DNA from: Sphingobacterium lactis
GTDB taxonomy: Bacteria > Bacteroidota > Bacteroidia > Sphingobacteriales > Sphingobacteriaceae
Length of the DNA stretch: 64,000 nt
Assembly (NCBI RefSeq): GCF_011046555.1
Contig: NZ_CP049246.1
Span: forward strand, 1,240,001-1,304,000
Reading direction: 5' to 3'
Shown here: positions 41,995 to 54,320 of the stretch, one piece after another
How the letters are laid out: each line of letters begins with the position of its first letter
How positions within the stretch are numbered: position 1 is the first letter of the stretch
Position numbers and translations under genes: made by a program
The notes under the pieces: model-generated
Seen by the model: the letters and a program-made list of their open reading frames with translations, nothing else
What the model was told of the DNA's origin: nothing
Databases searched by the model: none

Positions 41995-42006
41995 GTTCTT
42001 TAAATG
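41995..42006 (+). promoter_or_regulatory. boxA-like antitermination element in the rRNA leader
   Basis: GTTCTTTAAATG resembles the E. coli rRNA boxA (TGCTCTTTAACA). A second copy, GTTCTTTGACAT (44038-44049), occurs in the spacer before 23S. Two boxA-like sites at these positions are usual for bacterial rRNA operons. Confidence 0.6.
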
Positions 42007-42075
42007 ATCATGTAGCGCAGCGATTAGTCGGAAGACGAAAGCTGAAGATTTATTAAGTTAAGTCAATTCAGAAAA

Positions 42076-42088
42076 TCTCGGGAGCGGG
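42076..42088 (+). other. 16S processing stem, left arm
   Basis: TCTCGGGAGCGGG pairs with CCCGCCCCGAGA at 43685-43696, with one bulged A. The two arms bracket the 16S gene, as expected for an RNase III processing stem. Confidence 0.7.
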
Positions 42089-42149
42089 AGAACAACATTA
42101 ATACAGACGATTCTATTTTTATAAATAGTCTCGATCGAAACTTCATTTT

Positions 42150-43680
<1,531 letters not shown>

Positions 43681-43801
43681 AGAGCCCGCCCCGAGAGGTC
43701 GCTGCGCGACATCATGATCATATATTGAATAAAAAGAAGACATTCAGAAGAAAGTGCCCGCCCCGCAAGTGGGAGGTACCGAGAGATGAGAGAGATAAGC
43801 T

Positions 43802-43875
43802 AGTCCCGTAGCTCAGTTGGTTAGAGCACTACACTGATAATGTAGGGGTCAGCAGTTCAAATCTGCTCGGGACTA
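43802..43875 (+). tRNA. tRNA-Ile (GAU)
   Basis: A 74-base cloverleaf: acceptor AGTCCCG/CGGGACT plus discriminator A, anticodon stem CTACA/TGTAG around CTGATAA with anticodon GAT (43836-43838), and T-arm AGCAG TTCAAAT CTGCT. CCA is not encoded. It is the first of the two usual spacer tRNAs. Confidence 0.97.
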
Positions 43876-43884
43876 CGACGCGAA

Positions 43885-43958
43885 GGGGAATTAGCTCAGC
43901 TGGCTAGAGCACCTGCCTTGCACGCAGGGGGTCAACGGTTCGAATCCGTTATTCTCCA
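43885..43958 (+). tRNA. tRNA-Ala (UGC)
   Basis: A 74-base cloverleaf: acceptor GGGGAAT/ATTCTCC plus discriminator A, anticodon stem CCTGC/GCAGG around CTTGCAC with anticodon TGC, and T-arm AACGG TTCGAAT CCGTT. CCA is not encoded. It follows tRNA-Ile by nine bases. Confidence 0.97.
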
Positions 43959-43997
43959 CGAATCCTGAACGATCCGGAGATAGTATGTGGACCACGG

Positions 43998-44030
43998 TCT
44001 CACATCTCATATCTCAGGTCTGATATCTGG
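43998..44030 (-). repeat. 7-bp-period repeat inside the 16S-23S spacer
   Basis: TCTCACA-TCTCATA-TCTCAGG-TCTGATA-TCTGG, the reverse-complement orientation of the TGAGATN heptamers, lies between tRNA-Ala and the 23S processing stem. Confidence 0.85.
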
Positions 44031-44037
44031 ATAAAGA

Positions 44038-44066
44038 GTTCTTTGACATATTGGAAGAAAAGAGAT
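44038..44066 (+). promoter_or_regulatory. boxA-like element and 23S processing stem, left arm
   Basis: GTTCTTTGACAT (44038-44049) is the second boxA-like element. TTGACATATTGGAAGAAAAG with the following AGAT (44043-44066) pairs with 47073-47097 (ATCTTTTCTTCCAATAACAT, then GTCAA) with minor mismatches. Together the arms bracket the 23S gene, forming the RNase III processing stem. Confidence 0.78.
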
Positions 44067-44156
44067 AACAAGAGAAGACAACAGAGGCACGGTCATTCCT
44101 TCGGGGATGGTACGGCCAAGAGCAACCTACCACTTGGCAAAAGGGGTGGTAGCGTG

Positions 44157-47038
<2,882 letters not shown>

Positions 47039-47072
47039 AATGCGGATAGTCTGTTGTCCTCTCTCTTTTTTG

Positions 47073-47097
47073 ATCTTTTCTTCCAATAACATGTCAA
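47073..47097 (+). other. 23S processing stem, right arm
   Basis: ATCTTTTCTTCCAATAACAT followed by GTCAA, the partner of 44043-44066. Confidence 0.75.
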
Positions 47098-47125
47098 TGA
47101 TGGAATCATCCATCAAAAGGTATTC

Positions 47126-47232
<107 letters not shown>

Positions 47233-47240
47233 AATTTTAT

Positions 47241-47281
47241 ACAGAAGGCCATCCTTGCAAAGGGATGGCCTTTCTGTTTTT
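47241..47281 (+). terminator. rRNA operon terminator
   Basis: ACAGAAGGCCATCC-(8 bases)-GGATGGCCTTTCTGT followed by TTTT: a 14-bp stem with one bulge. It ends the operon eight bases after the 5S. Confidence 0.93.
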
Positions 47282-47283
47282 AT

Positions 47284-47450
47284 AGTATTGAGATGTGAGT
47301 ATTGAGATGTGAGAGGGAGTATTGAGATGTGAGTATTGAGATAAGAGACGCATGCGTGCCGGAAAGGATACCATGGGTCTTTTTACATTTATAGTATTTA
47401 GATCTTAGATGTGAGATATGAGGCACATGTGTGCCGGAAAGGATTCGATT
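47284..47450 (+). repeat. 7-bp-period repeats and a diverged 75-bp duplication
   Basis: 47284-47349 is a run of TGAGATG/TGAGTAT heptamers. 47396-47424 is a second run. Each is followed by the same 14-mer, GTGCCGGAAAGGAT, at 47356 and 47431, which is exactly 75 bp apart, as in the array at 3794. The two units are about 70% alike over 40 bp. No gene is in this stretch. Confidence 0.8.
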
Positions 47451-47506
47451 TATCTTAATACTTAATACTAGCTGCTAAATACTATTTTGCACTATCCAAG
47501 CCTTTC

Positions 47507-47577
47507 TATCTCAAATCTCACATCTCAAATCTCATAATCTAAGTTTGCTATCTCACATCTCACATCTCACATCTCCC
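47507..47577 (-). repeat. 7-bp-period repeats, reverse orientation
   Basis: A run of TCTCAAA, TCTCACA and related heptamers (for example TATCTCACATCTCACATCTC) on the plus strand, the reverse complement of the run at 47284. The two runs form loosely matching inverted arms around about 160 bp. Confidence 0.8.
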
Positions 47578-47829
47578 ATTTAACTGAAATCTTCCCCATT
47601 TTCCTATATTTAGTCGTTAGATTGTATTTTTTTATCCTTAAGTTAGTAAGCAACATGTTTACGCGCGAATCATAAAATATTCTGCTAATCGCGCAATTTT
47701 AATTTCTCAATAAATAATAATCCTACTTTTATATATTTTTTCTTTCTTTATTGAATTTCAATAGCTATATTTAACTTTTAGGCCTGCATATTGCTTGTTT
47801 TTAAATCAACCGATAAAGTAATTGTATTT
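47578..47829. other. AT-rich upstream region of the response regulator
   Basis: Very A+T-rich, without an ORF. GTTTACGCGCGAATCATAAA and GCTAATCGCGCAATTTTAAT contain short CGCG-centred palindromes near 47660-47700. I see no -33/-7 pair I would trust. Confidence 0.55.
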
Positions 47830-48450
47830 ATGGATCCAATTAAAGTTGCCATTATTGATGACAATATCTTATGTCGTCAACTCTTGATGTTACAATTGGC
47901 TGCAATTGAAACAATAGAAATTGAGGTTGTTTTTCAGACCGATACCCTGGTTGGTATCCATGATCGCCTAAGTACCGATACCAAAATTGATCTCTTTCTG
48001 TTGGATATCATGATGCCCGAAATCGATGGTATCGCAGGAATTGGGATCTTAAAGGAGATGTTTCCCCGCATTCCGATATTCATGGTTTCCGATGTACAGG
48101 ACCTGGCTGTCATCCAGCAATGTATCGTAGCCGGTGCACAGGCCTTTATTCCAAAAGGTTCATCCGTATCCCAATTGATGCGAACGCTGATCGGTATCCT
48201 GATGAATAAAGAACACCACATCTGTCCCAAGCTTACCAAATCTATATATCAAGGGATCCATGCGCAAAGTGCCCTGCATATCGATCTGTCGGTAGATGAA
48301 TTGGAATTGGTGGATCAGGTCTTTCAGGGGAAAAGCTTGGAGGTAATCAGTGAAATTCTGGAAAGACCGTTTTGCTATGTGCAATCGATGATCCTGGAGG
48401 TGCTACGGAAAATGAAACTGCCGACAAATGCCTGCTACCTTGCGGGATAA
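47830..48450 (+). CDS. Response regulator with receiver and LuxR-like C-terminal domain
   Basis: 206 residues from the ATG at 47830; a start 13 codons upstream (47791) adds residues not typical of receivers and is not used. The receiver domain (about 1-120) has the acidic pair in KVAIIDDNILCRQLL, the phosphorylatable Asp in DLFLLDIMMPEIDG and the Lys in AFIPKGSS. The C-terminal part (LSVDELELVDQVFQGKSLEV, then ISEILERPFCYVQSMILEVL) is a weak LuxR/NarL-type helix-turn-helix. No histidine kinase is next to it. It is transcribed toward the efflux operon, 150 bp away, but a link is not shown. Confidence 0.85.
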   Translation: MDPIKVAIIDDNILCRQLLMLQLAAIETIEIEVVFQTDTLVGIHDRLSTDTKIDLFLLDIMMPEIDGIAGIGILKEMFPRIPIFMVSDVQDLAVIQQCIVAGAQAFIPKGSSVSQLMRTLIGILMNKEHHICPKLTKSIYQGIHAQSALHIDLSVDELELVDQVFQGKSLEVISEILERPFCYVQSMILEVLRKMKLPTNACYLAG

Positions 48451-48600
48451 ACCGCTCAGCTATTGGGATTTCTACCCATTTTTAAACCGATCAACTGTTC
48501 TTAACCCTAGTATAATAATATTATTACACGATATTAATCCTTTTTTCCCTATTTTTCGGTAATTCTGAACTGATTCAGATAGCATTTTTGCAACCTAGGA

Positions 48601-49662
48601 ATGAAAAGAACATCTATTATTGTGATCGTCATATCGGTCCTCATCGTGGCCGGTTTGGTATTTTACAGAATTCATACGAACAAGGAAAAAGAGGAAAAGC
48701 AAAATGGACCTGCTGGTCCGCGGACAGCTGCCAAGGTATATGGCAAAGTGATCCAAGGGCAGCCGTTTTCTGATTTCCTGTCCCTTTCCGGCGCCATCGA
48801 GGCTGATGAACAGATCGAGATCCATACCGAGATTTCGGGAATCGTGGAGTCCATCAACTTCTCCGAGGGTGGTCGCGTATCGCAAGGTCAGGTGCTGTTG
48901 CGCATCAATGATGCCGAATTGCAGGCACAGCTTGCCCAAGCGCAGACCCGCAATAACCTCGCCGCAGAAAATGAGCGCCGAGCGAAATTACTGTTGGAGA
49001 AGGAAGCCATCTCTCAGGAAGAATACGATATCGCCAGTGCAGATTTCCGTACGGCGCAGTCCCAGATCCAACTGATCCGGGCGCAGTTGAGCAAAACCGT
49101 CGTTAAGGCACCATTTTCCGGAACCATCGGTTTGCGGAACATTTCCAAAGGAAGCTATGTCACACCGACCTTGAATATCGCTCAATTGGTGAATACCAAT
49201 AGATTGAAGGTTTCATTTTCCATCCCGGAGAAATATGCGAGCAAGGTTCGTGTAAACAACCAGATAAAATTTAATGTGCAGGGTGACTCTTCGGTATATA
49301 CCGCACGGATCTATGCCACGGAGCCTGCGGTGGAGGCCAATACCAGGACCCTTCTCGTCAAGGCGATGACCTCCAGTCCGAGTGGTCGCCTTATCCCGGG
49401 AACCTTCGCCAATATTGTCTTTCCGTTGGAAACCCTTGATGACGGATTGTTGGTACCGGCGGAAGCCTTGATTCCCGTGCAGAATGGAAAGAAGCTATTT
49501 GTGATGCGGAATGGCCTGGCTTCGGAAGTCATGGTTGAGACCGGTGCGCGGACAGAAGCCGACGTGCTGATCACATCGGGCATCCAACCCGGCGATACCG
49601 TATTGACCTCGGGGGTTATGTCCCTACGAAATAATGTGCCCGTTCAAGTAAATCTACGCTAA
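48601..49662 (+). CDS. RND efflux periplasmic adaptor subunit
   Basis: A 353-residue membrane-fusion protein. An N-terminal anchor (IIVIVISVLIVAGLVFY) is followed by the first half of the lipoyl domain (IEIHTEISGIVESINFSEGG), a coiled-coil hairpin (AQLAQAQTRNNLAAENERRA, then LLEKEAISQEEYD), the second lipoyl half (VKAPFSGTIGLRNISKGSYV), a beta-barrel, and a membrane-proximal domain ending in GDTVLTSGVMSLRNNVPVQV. It links the permease to the outer-membrane channel. The permease gene starts 11 bp downstream. The predicted start follows CCTAGGA, a possible Shine-Dalgarno. Confidence 0.94.
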   Translation: MKRTSIIVIVISVLIVAGLVFYRIHTNKEKEEKQNGPAGPRTAAKVYGKVIQGQPFSDFLSLSGAIEADEQIEIHTEISGIVESINFSEGGRVSQGQVLLRINDAELQAQLAQAQTRNNLAAENERRAKLLLEKEAISQEEYDIASADFRTAQSQIQLIRAQLSKTVVKAPFSGTIGLRNISKGSYVTPTLNIAQLVNTNRLKVSFSIPEKYASKVRVNNQIKFNVQGDSSVYTARIYATEPAVEANTRTLLVKAMTSSPSGRLIPGTFANIVFPLETLDDGLLVPAEALIPVQNGKKLFVMRNGLASEVMVETGARTEADVLITSGIQPGDTVLTSGVMSLRNNVPVQVNLR

Positions 49663-49672
49663 CTGGATCCGC

Positions 49673-52600
49673 ATGAGTTTATCTACCCTAAGCATAAAAC
49701 GCCCGGTTCTGACCATCGTCATGAACATATTGCTGATCCTCTTTGGGATTATCGGCTATACGTTCCTGGGGATTCGGGAATTCCCATCCATTGACCCCGC
49801 GCAGATCTCCGTTCGGACGAACTATGCCGGTGCCAATGCCGATATCATTGAATCACAGATTACCGAACCTTTGGAGAAATCCATCAACTCCATTGATGGC
49901 ATCCGGAATATTTCATCCTCCTCCAACCAAGGTTCCAGTAACATCACTATAGAATTTAACCTGGGCAAGGACCTTGAAGAAGCGGCCAACGATGTCCGCG
50001 ATAAGGTGTCCCAAGCCCTACGGAGTTTGCCGCAGGACATCGATGCGCCTCCGGTGGTATCCAAAGCCGATGCCGATTCGGAGCCCATCATCACCATGAC
50101 CATGCAGAGCTCCACCAAAAATGTTCTGGAGCTATCGGATTACGCCGAGAATGTGATATCCCAGCGGCTGCAGACCATACCTGGCGTGAGTTCTGTTCAG
50201 ATTTGGGGGCAGCGCAAGTATGCCATGCGCCTGTGGATCGACCCTGTACGGTTAGCCTCCTATGGATTGACGGTGCTGGATGTCCGGTCTGCCCTGACCA
50301 CGCAGAACGTGGAACTGCCATCCGGAAAACTGACGGGCGCAAATACGGAACTGGCGATCAAGACCATCGGAAACCTGGCCACCGAAGAAGAATTCAACGA
50401 TATCATCATCCGTTCGGATAACAACCGGATCGTTCGCCTCTCCGATGTCGGTAATGCCGCATTGGAAGCAGAAAATTTTGAGACCAAGATGTCCGATTCC
50501 GGATATCCCATGGTCAGTCTTGCCATTATCCCCCAACCCGGCACCAACTACCTGGAAATCGCCGATCAGTTCTATAAGGAATACGACAAGCTGCAGCAGG
50601 AACTGCCGGAGGGATTTGAGCTGAATATCGCCATCGATAATACCCTGTTCGTGAAGAAAGCGGTATTTGAGGTGTTGGAAACGCTTGTGATTGCCATTGT
50701 TCTGGTCGTAATAATTATCTATATCTTCTTCCGTAACTGGTCGATCGCTTTCCGTCCGCTCATCGATATTCCAGTATCCCTGATCGCGACCTTCTTTATC
50801 ATGTACCTGTGTGGGTTTTCCATCAACGTATTGACATTGTTGGCGATTGTCCTAGCAACCGGATTGGTGGTCGATGACGGTATCGTCGTAACGGAAAATA
50901 TCTTTAAGAAAGTGGAAGAGGGGATGTCGCCAATCGAAGCGGCCATTAAGGGGTCCAACGAAATATTCTTTGCGGTCATTTCCATTTCCATCACCTTGGC
51001 CGCCGTTTTCCTGCCGGTTATTTTTCTGGAAGGTTTTGTGGGGCGATTATTCCGCGAATTCGGCGTCGTCATCGGGGCAGCCGTCCTGATATCGGCTTTT
51101 GTATCCCTGACCCTGACGCCCATGCTGAATGCCTACCTAATGAAAGGAGGGGAGCAGACTAGGTCCAAATTCTATACCCGTACGGAAAAATATTTTGAAC
51201 TGATGAACACGGAATATGCAGGTGCACTGAAAGGTTTCCTGCGATTCAAATGGTTGAGTTTTGCCACCATTGCTGTGTGTTTCCTCCTGATCTATTTCTT
51301 CTATATGCTGTTGCCGAAAGAAACGGCACCCTATGATGACCGGAGTTACATCAGCTTACGGGCAACTGCTCCTGAGGGTGTATCCTACGATTATATGGAT
51401 CGGTTTATGACTGACCTGACGATGTTGATCAATGATTCCGTACCGGAGAAAAAGGTCAGTCTGGTGATTACTTCGCCGGGTTTTGGCTCGGCTTCTTCCA
51501 ACTCCGGATTTGTGCGGCTGGGGCTGGTGCAGCCCGAGGAGCGTGAGCGTTCGCAACAGGAAATTGCCGATCACCTCTCCAAATTGGTGCGCGGTTATTC
51601 GGAAGGGCGGGTTTCTGTTTCCCAGCAGCCAACGATTTCCGTGAACCGAAGAGGCGGAATGCCGATACAGTACATAATCCAAGCACCAAATTTCCAAAAA
51701 CTGGAGGAGAAGATCCCAGAGTTTATGGAAGAATTGGCTAAGGATAAAACGTTTTCTATGACGGATGTCAACCTCAAGTTCAATAAACCGGAGGTGTATG
51801 TGAATATCGATCGGGAGAAGGCCCAGACCTTGGGAGTCTCCGTATTGGATGTCGCGCAGGTGCTGCAGATGTCCCTGTCCGGCCAGCGATTCGGTTATTT
51901 CATGATGAACGGTAAGCAATACCAGGTGATGGGTCAATTCGATCGGAAAGATCGATCTACGCCCATGGATCTGGCTGCAATCTACGTGAAGAACAACCGT
52001 GGTGAATTGATCCAGCTGGACAATATTGTCGATATTGAGGAACGCAGTAGTCCGCCACAATTATTCCATAACAACAGGTACATGTCGGCCACGGTTTCCG
52101 CAGGTCTGGCGCCTGGGAAAAGCATGGGTGATGGCATTGATGCCATGGAAGCGGTGAAGGCGAAGGTACTCGACGAAACCTTTACCACGGACCTTGGTGG
52201 AGAGTCTCGAGATTTCGTGGAGAGTGGATCCAATACCATGTTTGCCTTTGGTCTGGCGGTGATCCTGATCTTCCTGATCTTGGCGGCGCAGTTCGAGAGT
52301 TTCATCGACCCAATCATCATTATCATTACCGTGCCGATGGCCGTGGCGGGAGCCATGTTCTCCCTTTGGCTTTTCGGACAGACCTGGAATATCTTCAGCC
52401 AAATCGGAACGATCATGCTGATCGGTCTGGTAACCAAGAACGGAATCTTGATCGTTGAATTTGCGAACCAATTGCGCGAGGAAGGCTATTCGAAATATGA
52501 CGCTGTTCTACATGCCTCTGAGGCACGACTGCGTCCGATCTTAATGACGTCCCTGACCATTGCACTTGGTGCATTGCCGATTGCGCTCAGCTTGGGTGCC

Positions 52601-52750
52601 GCATCCACCAGCCGTGTCGGTATGGGGGTTGTGATCGTCGGAGGGACTATGTTTGCATTGGTACTTACGTTGTTCGTGATTCCTGCCTTCTACCTGATGA
52701 TGTCTCGGGAGAAGAAAGTACATCCAGAACTTAAAGAAATTGAAGAGTAA
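49673..52750 (+). CDS. RND efflux permease, HAE-1-like
   Basis: A 1025-residue inner-membrane pump with twelve transmembrane helices and two large periplasmic loops. It opens LSTLSIKRPVLTIVMNILLI. The proton-relay Asp pair is in LATGLVVDDGIVVTENIFKK (about residue 405), a further conserved segment is PLIDIPVSLIATFFIMYLCG, and helix 10-12 has GLVTKNGILIVEFANQLREE and LTSLTIALGALPIALSLGAA-type sequence. It is built like AcrB/MexB-type drug and solute exporters. The exported compound cannot be told. The TolC-family gene follows one base after the stop. Confidence 0.95.
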   Translation: MSLSTLSIKRPVLTIVMNILLILFGIIGYTFLGIREFPSIDPAQISVRTNYAGANADIIESQITEPLEKSINSIDGIRNISSSSNQGSSNITIEFNLGKDLEEAANDVRDKVSQALRSLPQDIDAPPVVSKADADSEPIITMTMQSSTKNVLELSDYAENVISQRLQTIPGVSSVQIWGQRKYAMRLWIDPVRLASYGLTVLDVRSALTTQNVELPSGKLTGANTELAIKTIGNLATEEEFNDIIIRSDNNRIVRLSDVGNAALEAENFETKMSDSGYPMVSLAIIPQPGTNYLEIADQFYKEYDKLQQELPEGFELNIAIDNTLFVKKAVFEVLETLVIAIVLVVIIIYIFFRNWSIAFRPLIDIPVSLIATFFIMYLCGFSINVLTLLAIVLATGLVVDDGIVVTENIFKKVEEGMSPIEAAIKGSNEIFFAVISISITLAAVFLPVIFLEGFVGRLFREFGVVIGAAVLISAFVSLTLTPMLNAYLMKGGEQTRSKFYTRTEKYFELMNTEYAGALKGFLRFKWLSFATIAVCFLLIYFFYMLLPKETAPYDDRSYISLRATAPEGVSYDYMDRFMTDLTMLINDSVPEKKVSLVITSPGFGSASSNSGFVRLGLVQPEERERSQQEIADHLSKLVRGYSEGRVSVSQQPTISVNRRGGMPIQYIIQAPNFQKLEEKIPEFMEELAKDKTFSMTDVNLKFNKPEVYVNIDREKAQTLGVSVLDVAQVLQMSLSGQRFGYFMMNGKQYQVMGQFDRKDRSTPMDLAAIYVKNNRGELIQLDNIVDIEERSSPPQLFHNNRYMSATVSAGLAPGKSMGDGIDAMEAVKAKVLDETFTTDLGGESRDFVESGSNTMFAFGLAVILIFLILAAQFESFIDPIIIIITVPMAVAGAMFSLWLFGQTWNIFSQIGTIMLIGLVTKNGILIVEFANQLREEGYSKYDAVLHASEARLRPILMTSLTIALGALPIALSLGAASTSRVGMGVVIVGGTMFALVLTLFVIPAFYLMMSREKKVHPELKEIEE

Positions 52751-52751
52751 G

Positions 52752-54056
52752 ATGAAGAAGACCATTAGTATACTATATATATGGCTGTGTGGCTTTGCGG
52801 TCTGCTCCGCACAGGGATTGCTAACCGTAAAGGATGCCGTGCAGATCGCATTGGAGAACAATTACGAAATCAAGCTTTCACAGAACGACCTCCGCATTGC
52901 GGAAGAAAACACAACACCCGGCAATGCCGGTATGTTACCTAACGTGACGGGAAACTTTTCCCAGAACAACAGTGTGATGAATTCATCACAGGTGCAGGCC
53001 AGTGGAGAAACGCGCTCCTTGAGCAATGCGAAGAATAACAATATGTCCTACGGTGTGAGCATCGGCTGGACAATCTTTGATGGCTTGGCGATGTTCTCGC
53101 GCTATGACCAACTGAAGGAATTAAAGAAACAGGGTGAATATGAATTGAAGCGGACCATATTGACCAAAGTGTCCGATGTGATCTCAACGTATTATACCAT
53201 TGTGGAGCAGCAGAACCTGTTGCATGCCATCGATTCGAATATCAATATTTCCAAGGAACGGTTGAAAACCGCCGAAAACAGATTCATGATCGGAAAGGCT
53301 TCCCGCTTGGAGGTGCTGAACGTACAGGTGAACCTGAATGAAGACGAATCCAGCAGATTGCGGCAGGCCAATGTGGTGAAGAATCTGAAGATCAACCTGA
53401 ACAGCCTGATGGCACGCGACCTCGCAGAAGAATTTGATGTTGAACGGGAAGTCGAGTATGACGACACCTTAATCTTTGGGGAGCTATTGGAAAAGGCCAA
53501 GGTCTATAATCCCGATCTGCAGATCATCGCAATCAATAAGCGGATCGCTGAGCTGGAGCTGAAGCGTATTAAGGGTGGTCGATATCCGACGATTCGCTTG
53601 AACACGGGTTATAATTTCTCCGAATCGGAATCCAGTTTGGGTTTCGTTTCGAGTTCAAATTCACGGGGACTCAATTATGGCGTAACGGCTTCCATCAATA
53701 TCTTTGATGGTTTTAACCAACGACGCAATGAGCGTGTAGCGCAGATTGCGATTGACAACGCGGACTTGATGATCGATCAGCAGGACCTGCTTATACGCAC
53801 CGCCATGTCCACCGCTTATGAAACCTACCAGACCAACCTTTCGTTGGCCCGATTGGAGGAGAATAATGCGCAGATCGCCCGGCAGAACCTGAACATCACA
53901 ATGGAAAAATACCGGATCGGTACGATCTCCGCCGTGGAATTCCGGGATGCGCAGGAGAACTTTATCAATGCGGTTTCACGCTTTAATTCTTCCCGGTTGC
54001 AGGCTAAACTATCCGAACTACAGTTGAAGGAAATGATTGGAAATATCAATCTATAG
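52752..54056 (+). CDS. TolC-family outer-membrane channel
   Basis: 434 residues from the ATG at 52752; an in-frame TTG (52740) lies inside the permease gene and is not needed. It has a signal peptide (MKKTISILYIWLCGFAVCSA), then two TolC-type repeats with coiled helices (LTVKDAVQIALENNYEIKLS; LLEKAKVYNPDLQIIAINKR). Both repeat halves start with the typical 'A...N...' helices. It completes the tripartite efflux system. A hairpin with a weak T-rich tail lies 210 bp downstream. Confidence 0.93.
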   Translation: MKKTISILYIWLCGFAVCSAQGLLTVKDAVQIALENNYEIKLSQNDLRIAEENTTPGNAGMLPNVTGNFSQNNSVMNSSQVQASGETRSLSNAKNNNMSYGVSIGWTIFDGLAMFSRYDQLKELKKQGEYELKRTILTKVSDVISTYYTIVEQQNLLHAIDSNINISKERLKTAENRFMIGKASRLEVLNVQVNLNEDESSRLRQANVVKNLKINLNSLMARDLAEEFDVEREVEYDDTLIFGELLEKAKVYNPDLQIIAINKRIAELELKRIKGGRYPTIRLNTGYNFSESESSLGFVSSSNSRGLNYGVTASINIFDGFNQRRNERVAQIAIDNADLMIDQQDLLIRTAMSTAYETYQTNLSLARLEENNAQIARQNLNITMEKYRIGTISAVEFRDAQENFINAVSRFNSSRLQAKLSELQLKEMIGNINL

Positions 54057-54084
54057 CCTTTGTATCAAGATTATGACAGCAGAG

Positions 54085-54115
54085 CAAACGGTTGTGCAAA
54101 TTGGACAAACGTTTG
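54085..54115. promoter_or_regulatory. Two LacI-type operator-like palindromes
   Basis: CAAACGGTTG (54085-54094) and CAAACGTTTG (54106-54115), centres exactly 21 bp (two DNA turns) apart. LacI/GalR proteins typically bind palindromes with a central CG and flanking AA/TT of this kind. They lie between the efflux operon and the GH109-like gene. The regulator is not in the window, so binding is a guess. Confidence 0.35.
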
Positions 54116-54265
54116 CGTTGGTTAAATGTTTTTGTTTTCATCAAAAAGCTATTATTATTGTAATAGTGCTTTGATACTCAGAGCCGTTGACCAAATTAAA
54201 CCCTTTGGTAATTTGTGATAAATCAAAATTTGACTGTTTAGTTTGTTTTAAAATAGGTGATTTAT

Positions 54266-54294
54266 AGGGGGACAATGTCCCCCTTAATTTTGTA
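54266..54294 (+). terminator. Hairpin downstream of the efflux operon
   Basis: AGGGGGAC-AAT-GTCCCCCT, an 8-bp perfect stem followed by TAATTTTG. It is 210 bp past the TolC-family stop and 27 bp before the GH109-like gene, so it could equally be a leader attenuator for the latter. Confidence 0.6.
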
Positions 54295-54320
54295 ACTTGT
54301 ATTGATATTAAATTTATACT

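Noticed and set aside
47830..54056. Two-component control of the RND operon by the adjacent response regulator
   Set aside because: There is no kinase, a 150-bp gap and no recognisable site. Adjacency alone is not enough to claim it.
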